Positions 50,063 to 61,465 of a stretch of 64,000 nucleotides of DNA are shown here, in pieces (positions within the stretch are counted from its first letter, which is position 1; each line of letters opens with the position of its first letter). Position numbers and translations under genes: made by a program. The stretch is taken from positions 1 through 64,000 of the forward strand of contig NZ_QGMQ01000012.1 in the NCBI RefSeq assembly GCF_003259155.1. Reading direction: 5' to 3'. The notes beneath the pieces are model-generated. The model did no database searches. It saw only the letters and a list, made by a program, of their open reading frames with translations, and had not been told where the DNA came from. Origin of the DNA: Marinimicrobium alkaliphilum. GTDB taxonomy: Bacteria > Pseudomonadota > Gammaproteobacteria > Pseudomonadales > Cellvibrionaceae.

Positions 50063-50455
50063 TTAAAAAACTGTGCAGAGGACTTCTCCGCCCACGCCAG
50101 CAGCGCGCGCGGCACGATCAGTCATAACACCTTGACTGGTAGAGACAATAGCAATTCCCAAACCGCCACGAACGCTCGGCAGGGCTTCTTTACCAGCATA
50201 GTTACGCAAGCCTGGACGGCTTACACGGTCAAGCTCGGCGATTACCGGCTTGCCCTCAAAGTATTTCAGTTCGACAGTAAGCTCAGGCTTTTCAGCCTCG
50301 GCCACTGCAAAACCGTTGATGTAGCCCTCGTCCGCGAGGACTTTGGCAACACTTGCCTTCAACTTTGAAGAAGGCATAGAAACTGACTCTTTACCGACAC
50401 GCTGGGCGTTGCGGATGCGGGTCAGCATATCAGCCAAAGGATCTTGCATGCTCAT
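50063..50455 (-). CDS. rpsH: 30S ribosomal protein S8
   Basis: Central-domain 16S-binding protein and, in E. coli, translational repressor of the spc operon through rplE mRNA. Begins [21 protein letters not shown] and ends with [52 protein letters not shown]-type sequence. 130 aa. Confidence 0.98.
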   Translation of the reverse strand: MSMQDPLADMLTRIRNAQRVGKESVSMPSSKLKASVAKVLADEGYINGFAVAEAEKPELTVELKYFEGKPVIAELDRVSRPGLRNYAGKEALPSVRGGLGIAIVSTSQGVMTDRAARAAGVGGEVLCTVF

Positions 50456-50485
50456 CTGATTCTGCTCCTAAAATTAGTCTCTGGC

Positions 50486-50791
50486 TTACCAGCTGGACTT
50501 AACCAGACCAGGGACATCACCGCGCATCGCTGCTTCACGCAGTTTGTGACGGCACAGACCGAATTTACGATAAACGCCGTGCGGACGACCGGTCACGCGG
50601 CAGCGATTACGCGCTCGAGCGGGGCTGGCATCGCGCGGCAGCTTTTGAAGCTTGACCTGCGCTTCCCATACCTGCTCTTCAGCGGATTCGGGGTTAGCAA
50701 TAATCGCCTTCAGTTCAGCACGCTTAGCAGCATACTTCTGAACGGTCCGAGCACGCTTAACTTCGCGAGCAATCATCGATTTCTTAGCCAT
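50486..50791 (-). CDS. rpsN: 30S ribosomal protein S14
   Basis: The long (101 aa), zinc-free type of S14. The C-terminal half contains [28 protein letters not shown] and ends PGLVKSSW. Basic N-terminus [21 protein letters not shown]. Confidence 0.98.
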   Translation of the reverse strand: MAKKSMIAREVKRARTVQKYAAKRAELKAIIANPESAEEQVWEAQVKLQKLPRDASPARARNRCRVTGRPHGVYRKFGLCRHKLREAAMRGDVPGLVKSSW

Positions 50792-50802
50792 GGTATTACC
50801 CC

Positions 50803-51342
50803 TTATCCTTTGAACGGAAAGTCAAACGCCTTCAACAGGGCGCGACCTTCTTCGTCGTTGCGTGCACTGGTAGTGATACAAATATCCATACCACGCAGCT
50901 TGTCGATCTTGTCGTAGTCAATCTCGGGGAAAATGATCTGCTCATTAACACCCATAGAGAAGTTGCCGCGACCGTCGAACTGCTTCGGGCTAATACCACG
51001 GAAATCACGCTCACGCGGGATCGCGATGGAGACCAGGCGATCGAGGAACTCGTACATACGATCCTGACGCAGAGTCACCTTGGCACCGATGGGCCAACCA
51101 TCGCGAATCTTGAAGCCAGCGATCGACTTTCGGGCCTTGGTAACAATTGCTTTCTGACCTGCGATTTTCTCGAGGTCCGCAACTGCGTTTTCCAAGACTT
51201 TCTTGTCGCCCACTGCTTCACCAACACCCATATTCAGGGTGATCTTGGTGATGCGCGGCACTTCCATCACGTTCGCCAAGCCCAGCTCTTCTTTCAGCTT
51301 GGGGGCGAGTTCTTTTCTGTAAATTTCTTTAAGCCTAGCCAT
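50803..51342 (-). CDS. rplE: 50S ribosomal protein L5
   Basis: 5S rRNA-binding protein that contacts the P-site tRNA. Contains [18 protein letters not shown], the P-loop-like [25 protein letters not shown] and the C-terminal [19 protein letters not shown]. 179 aa. Confidence 0.98.
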   Translation of the reverse strand: MARLKEIYRKELAPKLKEELGLANVMEVPRITKITLNMGVGEAVGDKKVLENAVADLEKIAGQKAIVTKARKSIAGFKIRDGWPIGAKVTLRQDRMYEFLDRLVSIAIPRERDFRGISPKQFDGRGNFSMGVNEQIIFPEIDYDKIDKLRGMDICITTSARNDEEGRALLKAFDFPFKG

Positions 51343-51348
51343 GTCTAC

Positions 51349-51666
51349 TTACGCCTCTACGGCTTCGCCATTGGATTTGAAAACACGAACCTTGTCGCCG
51401 TTCTCAAGGATCTTGAAGCCCACGCGATCAGCTTTGCTGGTTGCCGGGTTGAAAATGGCAACATTGGAAGCCTGAATCGCCGCTTCTTTTTCAACGATTC
51501 CGCCGGGGACGCCCAGTTGCGGATTCGGTTTCTGGTGCTTCTTCACCATGTTGACGCCGGAAACAATCAGGCGCTCGTCGTCGAGCACGCGGACAACTTT
51601 CCCGCGCTTACCTTTGTCACGCCCAGCGATAACAATCACTTCGTCATCACGTTTAATCTTACGCAT
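51349..51666 (-). CDS. rplX: 50S ribosomal protein L24
   Basis: Assembly initiator of the 50S subunit. KOW-type motif near the start ([33 protein letters not shown]). 105 aa, 6 nt from rplE. Confidence 0.98.
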   Translation of the reverse strand: MRKIKRDDEVIVIAGRDKGKRGKVVRVLDDERLIVSGVNMVKKHQKPNPQLGVPGGIVEKEAAIQASNVAIFNPATSKADRVGFKILENGDKVRVFKSNGEAVEA

Positions 51667-51699
51667 TTGCCTGCCCTCGAATCTCTGCTTCGTCAGTGC

Positions 51700-52068
51700 T
51701 TAGAGCACTTCCGGCGCCAGAGAAATGATTTTCATGAATTTCTCGCCGCGCAGTTCGCGGGTAACGGGCCCGAAAATACGGGTACCCACCGGGGCATCCT
51801 GGTTGTTCAGCAGCACGGCCGCGTTATCGTCGAACTTGATCAAAGAACCGTCCTGACGACGCACACCTTTTTTGGTGCGCACTACTACCGCTTTCATCAC
51901 CTGGCCTTTCTTGACCTTGCCGCGCGGAATCGCTTCCTTCACGGTCACCTTGATGATGTCACCAACGGCTGCGTAACGACGGTGGGAGCCGCCAAGAACC
52001 TTGATGCATTGGACCCGGCGCGCGCCGCTATTGTCAGCTACATCTAAGTAGGTTTCTGTTTGAATCAT
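51700..52068 (-). CDS. rplN: 50S ribosomal protein L14
   Basis: 50S protein at the subunit interface. Begins [25 protein letters not shown] and ends [12 protein letters not shown]. 122 aa. First gene of the spc group in E. coli terms; the 36-nt gap to rpsQ here holds no clear promoter, so it may be read from S10. Confidence 0.98.
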   Translation of the reverse strand: MIQTETYLDVADNSGARRVQCIKVLGGSHRRYAAVGDIIKVTVKEAIPRGKVKKGQVMKAVVVRTKKGVRRQDGSLIKFDDNAAVLLNNQDAPVGTRIFGPVTRELRGEKFMKIISLAPEVL

Positions 52069-52104
52069 CGTCCGTCTCCGAAACTTTCAATGCCGCTGAA
52101 TCGA

Positions 52105-52371
52105 TTAGATTTCAGCCGCGCGCTCATCAATATTAACTAAAGCCCAGGACTTGGTCTTGGCCAGAGGGCGTGATTCCGCGATGGTTACGCGATCGCCAAT
52201 CCGGCACTCATTGTTCTCGTCATGAGCCTTCAACTTGGTAGACTTGCTGAGATACTTGCCGTACAACGGGTGTTTCACCCGGCGCTCGATCAGCACAGTA
52301 ATGGTTTTATCCATTTTGTCGCTAACGACTTTACCAGTCAGCGTACGAGCCTGATTTTCTGCCTGAGACAT
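52105..52371 (-). CDS. rpsQ: 30S ribosomal protein S17
   Basis: Primary 16S-binding protein, OB fold. [42 protein letters not shown] is the family core. 88 aa. 1 nt from rpmC. Confidence 0.98.
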   Translation of the reverse strand: MSQAENQARTLTGKVVSDKMDKTITVLIERRVKHPLYGKYLSKSTKLKAHDENNECRIGDRVTIAESRPLAKTKSWALVNIDERAAEI

Positions 52372-52372
52372 C

Positions 52373-52564
52373 TTAGTTACCTGCCTTTTGGTTAAGCACC
52401 GTTTTGATGCGAGCTATGTTCTTGCGAGCCGCCTTCAACAGATGCGTCTGACCCAGCTGGCCGGTGGACGCCTGCATACGCAGTTTAAACTGGTCTTTGA
52501 GTTGCTCGACCAGCTCGCTGTTCAGCTCTTCAACGGACTTTTCCCGGAGTTCTGAAGCTTTCAT
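52373..52564 (-). CDS. rpmC: 50S ribosomal protein L29
   Basis: Exit-tunnel 50S protein. [31 protein letters not shown] is the start. The ATG at 52564 shares one base with the rplP stop (TGATG), giving 63 aa as in E. coli; a GTG 3 nt upstream would add one residue. Confidence 0.96.
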   Translation of the reverse strand: MKASELREKSVEELNSELVEQLKDQFKLRMQASTGQLGQTHLLKAARKNIARIKTVLNQKAGN

Positions 52565-52977
52565 CACATCACCGAACGTTTTACAAAAGTTGTATTAATA
52601 GGCAACTTGGCCGCGGCCAGCTCAAAAGCTTCACGCGCCAGTTCCTCGCTCACGCCGTCCATTTCATACAGGACTCTGCCCGGACGAATCTGAGCTACCC
52701 AATATTCGACGTTGCCCTTACCTTTACCCTGACGCACTTCCAGGGGCTTCTCGGTAATCGGCTTGTCCGGAAAAACGCGAATCCAAATTTTACCGCCCCG
52801 CTTGATATGGCGAGTCATTGCACGACGCGCCGCCTCAATTTGACGAGCAGTAAGGCGTCCACGTCCAGTCGCCTTCAGGCCGAAATCGCCGAAGCTAACT
52901 TTGGAGCCGCGGTGAGCCAAGCCGCGATTGCGACCTTTCTGTTGCTTACGAAACTTCGTACGCTTTGGTTGCAGCAT
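52564..52977 (-). CDS. rplP: 50S ribosomal protein L16
   Basis: 50S protein close to the A-site tRNA. Begins [20 protein letters not shown] and contains [36 protein letters not shown] with the conserved basic loop. 137 aa. Its stop overlaps the rpmC start by 1 nt. Confidence 0.98.
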   Translation of the reverse strand: MLQPKRTKFRKQQKGRNRGLAHRGSKVSFGDFGLKATGRGRLTARQIEAARRAMTRHIKRGGKIWIRVFPDKPITEKPLEVRQGKGKGNVEYWVAQIRPGRVLYEMDGVSEELAREAFELAAAKLPINTTFVKRSVM

Positions 52978-52989
52978 CTTGCGTACCCC

Positions 52990-53670
52990 TTATTTAGACT
53001 TTGAGCCTTTTTTCTTGGATGCCGCTTCGGTCTCTTCTACCTGACCGATAACCTCACCCTTGAAAATCCAAACTTTAACACCAATGATGCCGTATGTTGT
53101 TGCTGCTTCTGCGGTTGAATAATCAATATCAGCGCGCAAAGTGTGCAGCGGCACACGACCTTCACGGTACCACTCGGTGCGAGCAATCTCAGCACCACCC
53201 AGGCGGCCACCCACCTGGATCTTGATGCCTTCAGCGCCTTGGCGCATGGCATTTTGAACAGCGCGCTTCATGGCACGACGGAACATCACTCGACGCTCCA
53301 ACTGCTGAGCAACGCTCTGCGCCACCAAAGAAGCATCCAGATCAGGCTTGCGAATCTCTTCAATATTGATATGAACAGGCACGCCCATCTGCTTGCTGAC
53401 TTCGGAGCGCAGCCGATCAACATCTTCGCCTTTCTTACCAATCACGATACCCGGACGGGCCGTATGAATGGTAATTCGCGCGGTGTTGGCCGGACGCTCA
53501 ATTTCTACCCGGCTGACAGATGCACTTGCCAGTTTCTTCTGAATGTACTCGCGCACTTCCAGATCATTATTGAGTTTGTCTGCGTAGTTTTCGCGGTCCG
53601 CATACCAAACTGAAGTATGCTTTTTAACGATACCCAGACGAATACCTGTCGGATGTACTTTCTGACCCAT
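52990..53670 (-). CDS. rpsC: 30S ribosomal protein S3
   Basis: mRNA-entry-channel protein with helicase activity. N-terminal KH domain ([24 protein letters not shown] contains the GxxG loop) and a C-terminal S3 domain ([31 protein letters not shown]). 226 aa with a Lys-rich tail. Confidence 0.98.
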   Translation of the reverse strand: MGQKVHPTGIRLGIVKKHTSVWYADRENYADKLNNDLEVREYIQKKLASASVSRVEIERPANTARITIHTARPGIVIGKKGEDVDRLRSEVSKQMGVPVHINIEEIRKPDLDASLVAQSVAQQLERRVMFRRAMKRAVQNAMRQGAEGIKIQVGGRLGGAEIARTEWYREGRVPLHTLRADIDYSTAEAATTYGIIGVKVWIFKGEVIGQVEETEAASKKKGSKSK

Positions 53671-53683
53671 AACGCCTGCTCTC

Positions 53684-54016
53684 TTACTGGTCGGCTACTT
53701 TAACGGTGATATGACAAGTTTGCTTGACAATGCGATCGGCACGGCCTTTGGCGCGCGGCTTGATACGCTTAAGTCGAACACCTTCGTCTACAAAAATCGT
53801 AGACACTTTCAACTCGTCAACATCGGCACCTTCGTTGTGCTCGGCATTCGCAATTGCAGATTCGAGCACCTTCTTGACAATCACTGCACCTTTCTTATTG
53901 CTGAAAGCCAGGATATCAAGTGCGTCTTCAACGCCTTTTCCGCGAATTTGATCGGCCACCAAACGCGCTTTTTGCGCCGACAGACGAGCACCGCTTAACT
54001 TTGCTGCTACTTCCAT
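53684..54016 (-). CDS. rplV: 50S ribosomal protein L22
   Basis: Exit-tunnel protein whose beta hairpin lines the tunnel and affects macrolide binding. Begins [27 protein letters not shown]; the hairpin region is [25 protein letters not shown]. 110 aa. Confidence 0.98.
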   Translation of the reverse strand: MEVAAKLSGARLSAQKARLVADQIRGKGVEDALDILAFSNKKGAVIVKKVLESAIANAEHNEGADVDELKVSTIFVDEGVRLKRIKPRAKGRADRIVKQTCHITVKVADQ

Positions 54017-54041
54017 CGTATTACCTCGTAGGCACTAGCGC

Positions 54042-54320
54042 TTAGCGCTTTTTCGCTTTCTTGTCTGCAGCGTGACCACGATAAGTACGGGTAGCTGCAA
54101 ACTCGCCAAATTTATGTCCAACCATCTCTTCGTTTACCAGAACGGGAACGTGCTGACGACCGTTGTGTACGGCGATAGTCAGACCCACCATTTCCGGCAT
54201 AACCATAGAGCGGCGAGACCAAGTTTTAATCGGACGACGATCGTTTTTCTCGATCGCTGCCTCGACCTTCTTAATCAGGTGAAGGTCGATAAACGGACCT
54301 TTCTTCAGTGAACGTGGCAC
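54042..54320 (-). CDS. rpsS: 30S ribosomal protein S19
   Basis: Head protein forming a complex with S13. Begins [25 protein letters not shown] and contains [28 protein letters not shown]. 92 aa. Confidence 0.98.
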   Translation of the reverse strand: MPRSLKKGPFIDLHLIKKVEAAIEKNDRRPIKTWSRRSMVMPEMVGLTIAVHNGRQHVPVLVNEEMVGHKFGEFAATRTYRGHAADKKAKKR

Positions 54321-54351
54321 TGTTGCTTCCTCTAATTAGTTGCTGGGTCGC

Positions 54352-55179
54352 TTACTTTTTACCGCGACGGCGAACAATCATATTGTTGGTGCGCTTGTTC
54401 TTGCGGGTCTTGTAGCCTTTAGTCGGCACACCCCAAGGACTCACAGGATGACGCCCACCAGAGGTACGACCTTCACCACCACCGTGCGGGTGATCGACCG
54501 GGTTCATCGCAACACCGCGAACGGTAGGACGAACACCGCGCCAACGCTTGGCACCAGCCTTACCCAGAGAGCGCAGGCTGTGCTCACTGTTTGACACTTC
54601 GCCCAGGGTAGCACGACACTCGGCCAAAACCTTACGGGTCTCGCCACTGCGCAGGCGCAGGGTGGCGTAAACGCTGTCCCGAGCGACCAACTGACAAGAA
54701 GCACCCGCTGAGCGCGCCAACTGAGCACCTTTACCCGGCTTGAGTTCAACCGCGTGAACAACACTACCCACCGGAATGTTACGCATCGGCAGGGCATTGC
54801 CCGGCTTGATCGGCGCCGCATCACCCGAATAAACAACATCACCAGCCTTCAGGCCTTTGGGTGCAATAATGTAGCGACGCTCGCCATCGGCATAGCACAC
54901 CAGAGCAATAAACGCGGTGCGATTCGGATCATACTCCAAACGCTCCACTTTTGCGGGGATTCCATCTTTATTGCGACGGAAATCCACAACGCGATAGTGT
55001 TGCTTGTGGCCACCACCAACGTGGCGGGTGGTAATCCGGCCGTTGTTGTTACGACCACCGGTTTTGCTCTTCTTTTCCAGCAACGGCGCGTAGGGCGCAC
55101 CTTTGTGCAAGTCCGGACTAACGACACTTACAACAAAGCGGCGACCGGGCGAGGTTGGTTTACGTTTTACAATAGGCAT
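54352..55179 (-). CDS. rplB: 50S ribosomal protein L2
   Basis: Essential peptidyl-transferase-centre protein. The C-terminal signature is [30 protein letters not shown] with the conserved His. OB-fold and SH3-like domains precede it. 275 aa. Confidence 0.98.
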   Translation of the reverse strand: MPIVKRKPTSPGRRFVVSVVSPDLHKGAPYAPLLEKKSKTGGRNNNGRITTRHVGGGHKQHYRVVDFRRNKDGIPAKVERLEYDPNRTAFIALVCYADGERRYIIAPKGLKAGDVVYSGDAAPIKPGNALPMRNIPVGSVVHAVELKPGKGAQLARSAGASCQLVARDSVYATLRLRSGETRKVLAECRATLGEVSNSEHSLRSLGKAGAKRWRGVRPTVRGVAMNPVDHPHGGGEGRTSGGRHPVSPWGVPTKGYKTRKNKRTNNMIVRRRGKK

Positions 55180-55192
55180 TGCAACAATCCTC

Positions 55193-55489
55193 TTACTCAG
55201 CTACCGCAAAGTCGATATCTTGACCTTGCTCGAGACGGACGTAGGCTTTCTTCCAGTCGCTGCGTTTGCCAACACCATAGCGCGTACGCTTGGTCTTACC
55301 TTTGACATTCAGCACGCGCACAGCTTCGACCTTAACGTCGAAAAGCTCCTGAACAGCCGTTTTGATTTCGAGCTTGGTAGCACTCGGCAATACTTTAAAG
55401 ACGACCTGGTTACCGGCATCACCCGCGGTAGCGGACTTCTCGGAAACCACCGGGCCGAGTAGCACCTTATAGACGCGTTCTTGGTTCAT
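55193..55489 (-). CDS. rplW: 50S ribosomal protein L23
   Basis: Exit-tunnel docking site for trigger factor and [18 protein letters not shown] is the family start and [26 protein letters not shown] the core. 98 aa. Its start overlaps the end of rplD by 4 nt (translational coupling). Confidence 0.97.
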   Translation of the reverse strand: MNQERVYKVLLGPVVSEKSATAGDAGNQVVFKVLPSATKLEIKTAVQELFDVKVEAVRVLNVKGKTKRTRYGVGKRSDWKKAYVRLEQGQDIDFAVAE

Positions 55490-56100
55490 CCCAGGATCTC
55501 CTCGATTTTCTTGAGCGCGGGCACGGTAACGACCACTTTATCGAAGCGAATCAAGCTGACGGGATCGATGGCCTGAACATCACAAACATCCACTTTATGG
55601 AGGTTGCGTGAAGCCAGGTACAAGTTCTCGTCAATCGACTCGGTAACGATCAGCGCTTCTTTCAGGTCAAACTGTGCCAATTGCTGGACCAATGACTTGG
55701 TCTTGGGCGCATCCACCTCGAACTGCTCAACCACAACCAGACGATCCTGGCGATTCAGCTCGGACAGAATGCAGCGCAGCGCGGCACGATACATCTTCTT
55801 GTTCAGTTTCTGCTCGAAATTACGCGGCTGGGCAGCAAAGGTAACACCACCTGAACGCCACAGCGGGCTGCGAATTGTGCCCGCACGTGCGCGACCGGTG
55901 CCCTTTTGGCGCCAGGGCTTCTTGCCACCACCAGAAACGGCTGCGCGGTTCTTCTGAGCTTTAGTGCCCTGACGGGCGCCGGCCATATAGGCCATAACAG
56001 CCTGATGAACCAGATCTTGATTAAACTCTTTCCCGAAAGCGACTTCGGATACGTTCAACGTACCGTTAGCACCGCCGGGAGTTACAATATTTAATTCCAT
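55486..56100 (-). CDS. rplD: 50S ribosomal protein L4
   Basis: Exit-tunnel protein; in E. coli it also represses its own operon by acting on the S10 leader. The tunnel loop is [30 protein letters not shown]. 204 aa. The leader before rpsJ here is much shorter than in E. coli, so its autoregulation may differ. Confidence 0.97.
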   Translation of the reverse strand: MELNIVTPGGANGTLNVSEVAFGKEFNQDLVHQAVMAYMAGARQGTKAQKNRAAVSGGGKKPWRQKGTGRARAGTIRSPLWRSGGVTFAAQPRNFEQKLNKKMYRAALRCILSELNRQDRLVVVEQFEVDAPKTKSLVQQLAQFDLKEALIVTESIDENLYLASRNLHKVDVCDVQAIDPVSLIRFDKVVVTVPALKKIEEILG

Positions 56101-56120
56101 GGTCGATTCCCCTCGGATAC

Positions 56121-56765
56121 TTAACCGTTACTGCGTGCTTTGACAGCAGGACGCACAATAACGTCGCCGCCTGGCGCACCAGGGATGGCACCCTTCACAA
56201 GCAGCAAGTTGCGCTCGGCATCAACGCGAACCACCTCAAGATTCTGAACGGTTACACGCTCAGAGCCCATATGGCCTGACATTTTTTTGCCTTTGAATAC
56301 GCGACCGGGAGTTTGACACTGGCCGATAGAGCCAGGGGCACGGTGAGACAGGGAGTTACCATGGGTGGCGTCCTGCATGGAGAAATTCCAGCGCTTGACG
56401 GTACCCGCGAATCCCTTACCTTTGGAGATACCGGTGACATCGATCGTTTGACCTGCTTCAAAGGTAGAAACAGTGATCTCAGCACCTACTTCGAATGCTT
56501 CTTGTGCATCGTTGCGCAGTTCCCAGATGCCGCGACCAGCTTCGGCGTTTGCCTTAGCATAGTGGCCAGCAACAGGCTTGCTCACACGGGAGGCACGGCG
56601 AGAACCAACAGCAACCTGCACAGCAGAGTAGCCATCAGTGTCGACGGTTTTTACCTGGGTAATGCGATTGGGTTCAACCTCAATCACAGAAACCGGGATA
56701 GAAACACCGTCATCGGTAAAAATACGAGTCATACCGCTTTTGCGGCCGACAATACCAATCGTCAT
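56121..56765 (-). CDS. rplC: 50S ribosomal protein L3
   Basis: Early 50S assembly protein near the peptidyl-transferase centre. Starts [20 protein letters not shown]; the branched loop contains [35 protein letters not shown], including the Gln that PrmB methylates. 214 aa. Confidence 0.97.
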   Translation of the reverse strand: MTIGIVGRKSGMTRIFTDDGVSIPVSVIEVEPNRITQVKTVDTDGYSAVQVAVGSRRASRVSKPVAGHYAKANAEAGRGIWELRNDAQEAFEVGAEITVSTFEAGQTIDVTGISKGKGFAGTVKRWNFSMQDATHGNSLSHRAPGSIGQCQTPGRVFKGKKMSGHMGSERVTVQNLEVVRVDAERNLLLVKGAIPGAPGGDVIVRPAVKARSNG

Positions 56766-56831
56766 GTTGTTAACCTCGTTAGTGTACGGGGCTTTTACCC
56801 GCTATGGCCGCCCATTTCAGAGCGTTACACA

Positions 56832-56856
56832 GGCTTGGGCAATGTAGGCCCAAGCC
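56832..56856 (-). other. Strong hairpin between rpsJ and rplC
   Basis: GGCTTGGGC-N7-GCCCAAGCC is a perfect 9-bp stem in the 104-nt gap between the rpsJ stop and the rplC start. No T-run follows it on the minus strand, so it is not an intrinsic terminator. It may regulate rplC translation or stabilise the mRNA. Confidence 0.6.
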
Positions 56857-56869
56857 ATTAAACATTTAC

Positions 56870-57205
<336 letters not shown>

Positions 57206-57260
57206 TTAAAGAACTTCCATCCTGGCGTCAGCCCCTTGGGCCGTGCAAAATGGAGGCGCA

Positions 57261-57289
57261 ATTCTAATGGTGGACCCCGCCCCTGTCAA
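57261..57289 (-). promoter_or_regulatory. S10-operon promoter
   Basis: On the minus strand a perfect -35 TTGACA (57289-57284), 17-bp spacer and -10 TAGAAT (57266-57261), then the discriminator TGCGCCTCC, resembling the stringent rRNA-type discriminator. The leader to rpsJ is only about 73 nt, much shorter than the 172 nt of E. coli. Confidence 0.8.
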
Positions 57290-57360
57290 GGGATATGGCG
57301 AAATCCTGCGTAAATATCTTACTTCAAGAGCAAAAGCTCTAAAAATCAACAACTTATAAT

Positions 57361-57384
57361 AAAAAAGGCCCCCTCGCGGGGGCC
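57361..57384 (-). terminator. Terminator of tuf (str operon)
   Basis: GGCCCCC-GCGA-GGGGGCC on the minus strand, a 7-bp GC stem with a tetraloop, followed by six T residues. Lies 23 nt after the tuf stop codon. Confidence 0.9.
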
Positions 57385-57407
57385 CTTTGTCAAGCCCAAA
57401 TTCGGAC

Positions 57408-58631
57408 TTAGTCGATGATTTTGGCTACAACGCCGGCGCCTACAGTACGACCGCCTTCGCGGACCGCAAAGCGCAGACCTTCTTCCATCGCCACCGGGTG
57501 AATCAGAGTAACGCTCATTTGAACGTTGTCGCCCGGCATAACCATCTCAACGCCTTCCGGCAGCTCACACGCACCGGTAACGTCGGTGGTGCGGAAGTAG
57601 AACTGCGGACGGTAACCTTTGAAGAACGGGGTATGACGACCACCTTCGTCCTTGGACAGCACGTAAACTTCGGCTTCGAACTTGGCGTGCGGCTTCACAG
57701 AACCCGGCTTGGCCAGTACCTGACCACGCTCAACCTCATCACGCTTGGTGCCACGCAACAGAACACCGACGTTCTCACCCGCACGACCTTCGTCGAGCAG
57801 CTTACGGAACATCTCAACACCGGTACAGGTGGTTTTGGTGGTGTCTTTCAGACCAACGATCTCGATCTCTTCACCAACCTTGATCACACCACGCTCAACA
57901 CGACCGGTCACAACAGTACCGCGACCAGAGATGGAGAACACGTCTTCTACCGGCATCAGGAACGGCTGATCAACGGCACGCTCGGGCTCCGGAATGTATT
58001 CGTCCAGGGTTTCGACCAGCTTCTTGACAGCGGTGGTACCCAGCTCGTTGTCGTCTTCACCGTTCAGCGCCATCAGGGCAGAGCCCGCGATGATCGGGGT
58101 GTCGTCGCCCGGGAAGTCGTAGGTGTCAAGCAGCTCACGCAGCTCCATTTCGACCAGCTCAAGCATTTCGTTGTATTCGTCAGTGCCTACGCCGCCGCAA
58201 TCTTCAGCCAGCAGGTCAGCTTTGTTCAGGAACACAACGATTTTCGGTACACCCACCTGACGGGACAGCAGGATGTGCTCGCGGGTTTGCGGCATCGGAC
58301 CATCGGTCGCGCCACACACCAGGATAGCACCGTCCATCTGGGCAGCACCGGTAATCATGTTTTTAACGTAGTCAGCGTGACCCGGGCAATCGACGTGCGC
58401 GTAGTGGCGATCGGGTGACTCATACTCTACGTGAGAGGTGGCGATGGTGATACCACGCTCACGCTCTTCCGGAGCATTGTCGATACCGTCGAAGGCAACG
58501 GCTGCGCCGCCCCATACTTCCGCACAAACACGTGTCAGTGCAGCAGTCAGAGTCGTTTTGCCATGGTCAACGTGACCGATGGTGCCCACGTTGACGTGGG
58601 GCTTTTTCCGTTCAAACTTTTCTTTAGCCAC
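57408..58631 (-). CDS. tuf: Elongation factor Tu
   Basis: GTPase that delivers aminoacyl-tRNA. G1 GHVDHGKT near residue 19, G3 [12 protein letters not shown]4 NKADLL. The GTP domain is followed by the two beta barrels. At 407 aa it is about a dozen residues longer than E. coli EF-Tu, with the extra in an acidic insertion near 195 ([15 protein letters not shown]). 37 nt after fusA, in the str operon. Confidence 0.98.
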   Translation of the reverse strand: MAKEKFERKKPHVNVGTIGHVDHGKTTLTAALTRVCAEVWGGAAVAFDGIDNAPEERERGITIATSHVEYESPDRHYAHVDCPGHADYVKNMITGAAQMDGAILVCGATDGPMPQTREHILLSRQVGVPKIVVFLNKADLLAEDCGGVGTDEYNEMLELVEMELRELLDTYDFPGDDTPIIAGSALMALNGEDDNELGTTAVKKLVETLDEYIPEPERAVDQPFLMPVEDVFSISGRGTVVTGRVERGVIKVGEEIEIVGLKDTTKTTCTGVEMFRKLLDEGRAGENVGVLLRGTKRDEVERGQVLAKPGSVKPHAKFEAEVYVLSKDEGGRHTPFFKGYRPQFYFRTTDVTGACELPEGVEMVMPGDNVQMSVTLIHPVAMEEGLRFAVREGGRTVGAGVVAKIID

Positions 58632-58668
58632 TGTATAAATCCTCTAAAATATTGGTTACAAAAGCTGG

Positions 58669-60786
58669 TTAGTCGTCGCTGGAAACCTTGGTCTTGGCAA
58701 TCACTTCGTCAGCGATGTTTTTGGGCGCTTCCGAGTAGCCTTTAAACTCCATGGCATAGGTCGCGCGACCCTGAGTAGCAGAACGCAGATCGGTCGCGTA
58801 ACCGAACATCTCCGCCAGAGGCACGTCGGCATTGATCACCTTGCCCATCGAGCCTTCGTCCATTCCCAGAATCAGACCACGACGACGGTTGAGGTCACCC
58901 ACAACGTCACCCATGTTCTCTTCCGGCGTTACCACTTCAACCTTCATGATCGGCTCGAGCAGTACCGCACCGCCCTGCTGGGCCAATTTTTTGGTTGCCA
59001 TCGAGGCGGCAATTTTAAACGCCATCTCGTTGGAGTCAACATCGTGGAAGGAGCCATCGTACAGAGTTGCTTTCAGGCCCAGCAGTGGGAAGCCTGCCAG
59101 CACGCCGTTTTGCATCTGCTCCTGGATACCTTTTTGCACCGCAGGAACGTAGTCCTTGGGTACCGCACCACCAACGATTTCGTTAGAGAACTCAAGGCCT
59201 TCGGCATTTTCGTCTTCACCCGGCTCAAACCGGATCCAGACGTGACCGTACTGACCGCGACCACCGGACTGACGAACAAACTTGCCCTCAATCTCTGTGT
59301 TAGTGGTAATGCGCTCACGGTAGGCCACCTGCGGCTTACCGATATTGGCCTCGACATTAAACTCGCGACGCATACGGTCTACGATAATGTCCAAGTGCAA
59401 CTCACCCATACCACCGATAATGGTCTGACCACTTTCTTCGTCGGTTTTTACACGGAAAGACGGATCTTCCTGCGCCAATTTACCCAGAGCAACGCCCATT
59501 TTTTCCTGGTCGCTTTTGGTCTTGGGCTCTACCGCCACATGAATAACTGGCTCGGGGAACTCCATGCGCTCAAGCACAATCACACTGTTCAGATCACACA
59601 AGGTGTCACCCGTGGTCACGTCTTTGAAACCAATGCCGGCAGCAATATCGCCAGCCATAACTTCTTTGATTTCCTGGCGCTGGTTGGAGTGCATCTGCAC
59701 CATACGTCCCACACGCTCTTTCTTGCCCTTGACCGAGTTGAGCACGGTGTCACCAGAGTTCAACTTGCCCGAGTAGACCCGGAAGAAAGTCAGCGTTCCC
59801 ACGAAGGGGTCAGTGGCGATTTTGAACGCCAGGGCCGCAAACGGCGCATTGTCGTCAGCTTCGCGAGTCTCAACGGTTTCGCCGTCATCCAGCGTACCTT
59901 CGATAGCCTTAACTTCTGTCGGCGCCGGCAGGTACTCAATGACCGCATCCAGCACCGCCTGAACACCCTTGTTTTTAAAGGCGGAACCGCCCAAAACAGG
60001 AATGATTTCGTTAGCCAGAGTGCGCGCACGAATGCCCGCTTTAATTTCGTCTTCGCTCAGCTCACCCTCTTCGAGATACTTGTTCATGTACTCGTCGTTG
60101 GCTTCAGCTGCCGCTTCCATCAACTGCTCACGCAGCTCTTCACACGTTTCTTGCAGTTCAGCCGGAACATCCTGATACTCAAAGGTCATGCCCGCATCAT
60201 CTTCATTCCAGATAATGGCCTGCATTTTTACCAGGTCGACAACACCTTTGAAGTCTTCCTCGGAACCAATAGTCATCTGCAGCGGAACAGCAGTTGCACC
60301 CAGACGGGTTCTCAGCTGCTCAACCACACGCAGATAGTCAGCCCCGGTACGGTCCATCTTGTTGACGAAGACCATGCGCGGCACTTCGTATTTGTTGGCT
60401 TGGCGCCATACAGTCTCGGTCTGCGGCTGAACACCCGAAGAGCCACACAGGACAACGACTGCGCCATCGAGAACACGCAGCGAGCGCTCAACTTCAATAG
60501 TGAAGTCAACGTGCCCCGGGGTGTCAATGATGTTGACCCGGTGCTCATCAAACTGCTGACTCATACCTTGCCAGAAGGTGGTAACAGCAGCAGAGGTGAT
60601 GGTAATACCACGCTCCTGCTCCTGCGCCATCCAGTCGGTTGTTGCCGCACCGTCATGCACCTCACCCATCTTGTGCGACAGGCCGGTATAAAACAGAATG
60701 CGCTCGGTAGTGGTCGTCTTACCGGCGTCTACGTGGGCACAGATACCGATGTTACGGTAGCGCGCCAAAGGAGTTTTACGTGCCAC
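58669..60786 (-). CDS. fusA: Elongation factor G
   Basis: Translocation GTPase. G1 [15 protein letters not shown] near the start, G3 DTPGHVDF, G4 NKMDRTGAD; domain IV contains [28 protein letters not shown]. The GTG at 60786 gives the normal [15 protein letters not shown] start and 705 aa; a TTG at 60801 would add five residues. Preceded by a hairpin in the rpsG-fusA gap. Confidence 0.97.
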   Translation of the reverse strand: MARKTPLARYRNIGICAHVDAGKTTTTERILFYTGLSHKMGEVHDGAATTDWMAQEQERGITITSAAVTTFWQGMSQQFDEHRVNIIDTPGHVDFTIEVERSLRVLDGAVVVLCGSSGVQPQTETVWRQANKYEVPRMVFVNKMDRTGADYLRVVEQLRTRLGATAVPLQMTIGSEEDFKGVVDLVKMQAIIWNEDDAGMTFEYQDVPAELQETCEELREQLMEAAAEANDEYMNKYLEEGELSEDEIKAGIRARTLANEIIPVLGGSAFKNKGVQAVLDAVIEYLPAPTEVKAIEGTLDDGETVETREADDNAPFAALAFKIATDPFVGTLTFFRVYSGKLNSGDTVLNSVKGKKERVGRMVQMHSNQRQEIKEVMAGDIAAGIGFKDVTTGDTLCDLNSVIVLERMEFPEPVIHVAVEPKTKSDQEKMGVALGKLAQEDPSFRVKTDEESGQTIIGGMGELHLDIIVDRMRREFNVEANIGKPQVAYRERITTNTEIEGKFVRQSGGRGQYGHVWIRFEPGEDENAEGLEFSNEIVGGAVPKDYVPAVQKGIQEQMQNGVLAGFPLLGLKATLYDGSFHDVDSNEMAFKIAASMATKKLAQQGGAVLLEPIMKVEVVTPEENMGDVVGDLNRRRGLILGMDEGSMGKVINADVPLAEMFGYATDLRSATQGRATYAMEFKGYSEAPKNIADEVIAKTKVSSDD

Positions 60787-60822
60787 GGTAGTAGCCCCCA
60801 ATGTCCTAAAACTGAAAATGGT

Positions 60823-60848
60823 AAAAGGCAGCCAAACAGCTGCCTTTT
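60823..60848 (-). terminator. Hairpin with short T-run between rpsG and fusA
   Basis: AAAAGGCAGC-N6-GCTGCCTTTT is a 10-bp stem on the minus strand, ending in four T residues, in the 81-nt gap between rpsG and fusA. It looks like a weak intrinsic terminator or attenuator inside the str operon; it could also be a processing site. Confidence 0.55.
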
Positions 60849-60867
60849 CGATGGGAAAGCTCTGCGC

Positions 60868-61338
60868 TTAGAAGCGGAAGTGCGAGAAGGCCTTGTTGGC
60901 CTCAGCCATACGATGCACGTCTTCGCGCTTCTTGACCGCCGCACCTTTGCCCTGTGACGCATCAATCAGCTCCCCGGCAAGACGCTGCGGCATGGATTTC
61001 TCACCGCGATTGCGTGAATACTCCACCAACCAGCGCATAGCCAGCGCACCACGACGAGAGGCGCGCACTTCAACCGGCACCTGGTAGGTCGCACCACCCA
61101 CACGGCGAGACTTAACCTCGACCAGCGGGGCGATATTTTCCAGCGCCTCTTCAAATACTTCCAACGGATCCTTGTTCAACTTCTCTTTCACCGTATCCAT
61201 GGCACCGTAGACGATACGCTCAGCTACGGATTTCTTACCACTGATCATCACGTGGTTCATAAACTTCGCCAAAGTAACACTTCCGAACTTGGGGTCCGGG
61301 AGCACTTCGCGCTTGGCGACGACTCTTCTTCTTGGCAT
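60868..61338 (-). CDS. rpsG: 30S ribosomal protein S7
   Basis: Primary 16S-binding protein of the head and, in E. coli, translational repressor of the str operon. Starts [20 protein letters not shown]; contains [24 protein letters not shown]. 156 aa. A 127-nt gap separates it from rpsL, with a small hairpin CGGTT/AACCG; in E. coli S7 binds in this gap. Confidence 0.97.
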   Translation of the reverse strand: MPRRRVVAKREVLPDPKFGSVTLAKFMNHVMISGKKSVAERIVYGAMDTVKEKLNKDPLEVFEEALENIAPLVEVKSRRVGGATYQVPVEVRASRRGALAMRWLVEYSRNRGEKSMPQRLAGELIDASQGKGAAVKKREDVHRMAEANKAFSHFRF

Positions 61339-61465
61339 CTTAATAGCCTCTCTTCAGGAATTGTCTAAGACGTGGCCGCGCTACTCGCGCTTGCCAGCTC
61401 AGCCTTACTCGGTTCTAACCGAAAACGTTATACGCTCTAAACAACCGCGGGCCCAGGCCCAAACG

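Noticed and set aside
52069-52104. Separate spc-operon promoter between rpsQ and rplN
   Set aside because: The gap is only 36 nt and holds no -10/-35 pair, so rplN and downstream genes are probably read from the S10 promoter.
59044-60957. Long open frame of 637 codons on the plus strand across fusA
   Set aside because: Antisense shadow of a highly expressed GC-rich gene; no family motifs. Similar shadows oppose ilvC (1355-2344), ileS (26948-28615), tuf (57387-58418) and rpsG, and were left out.
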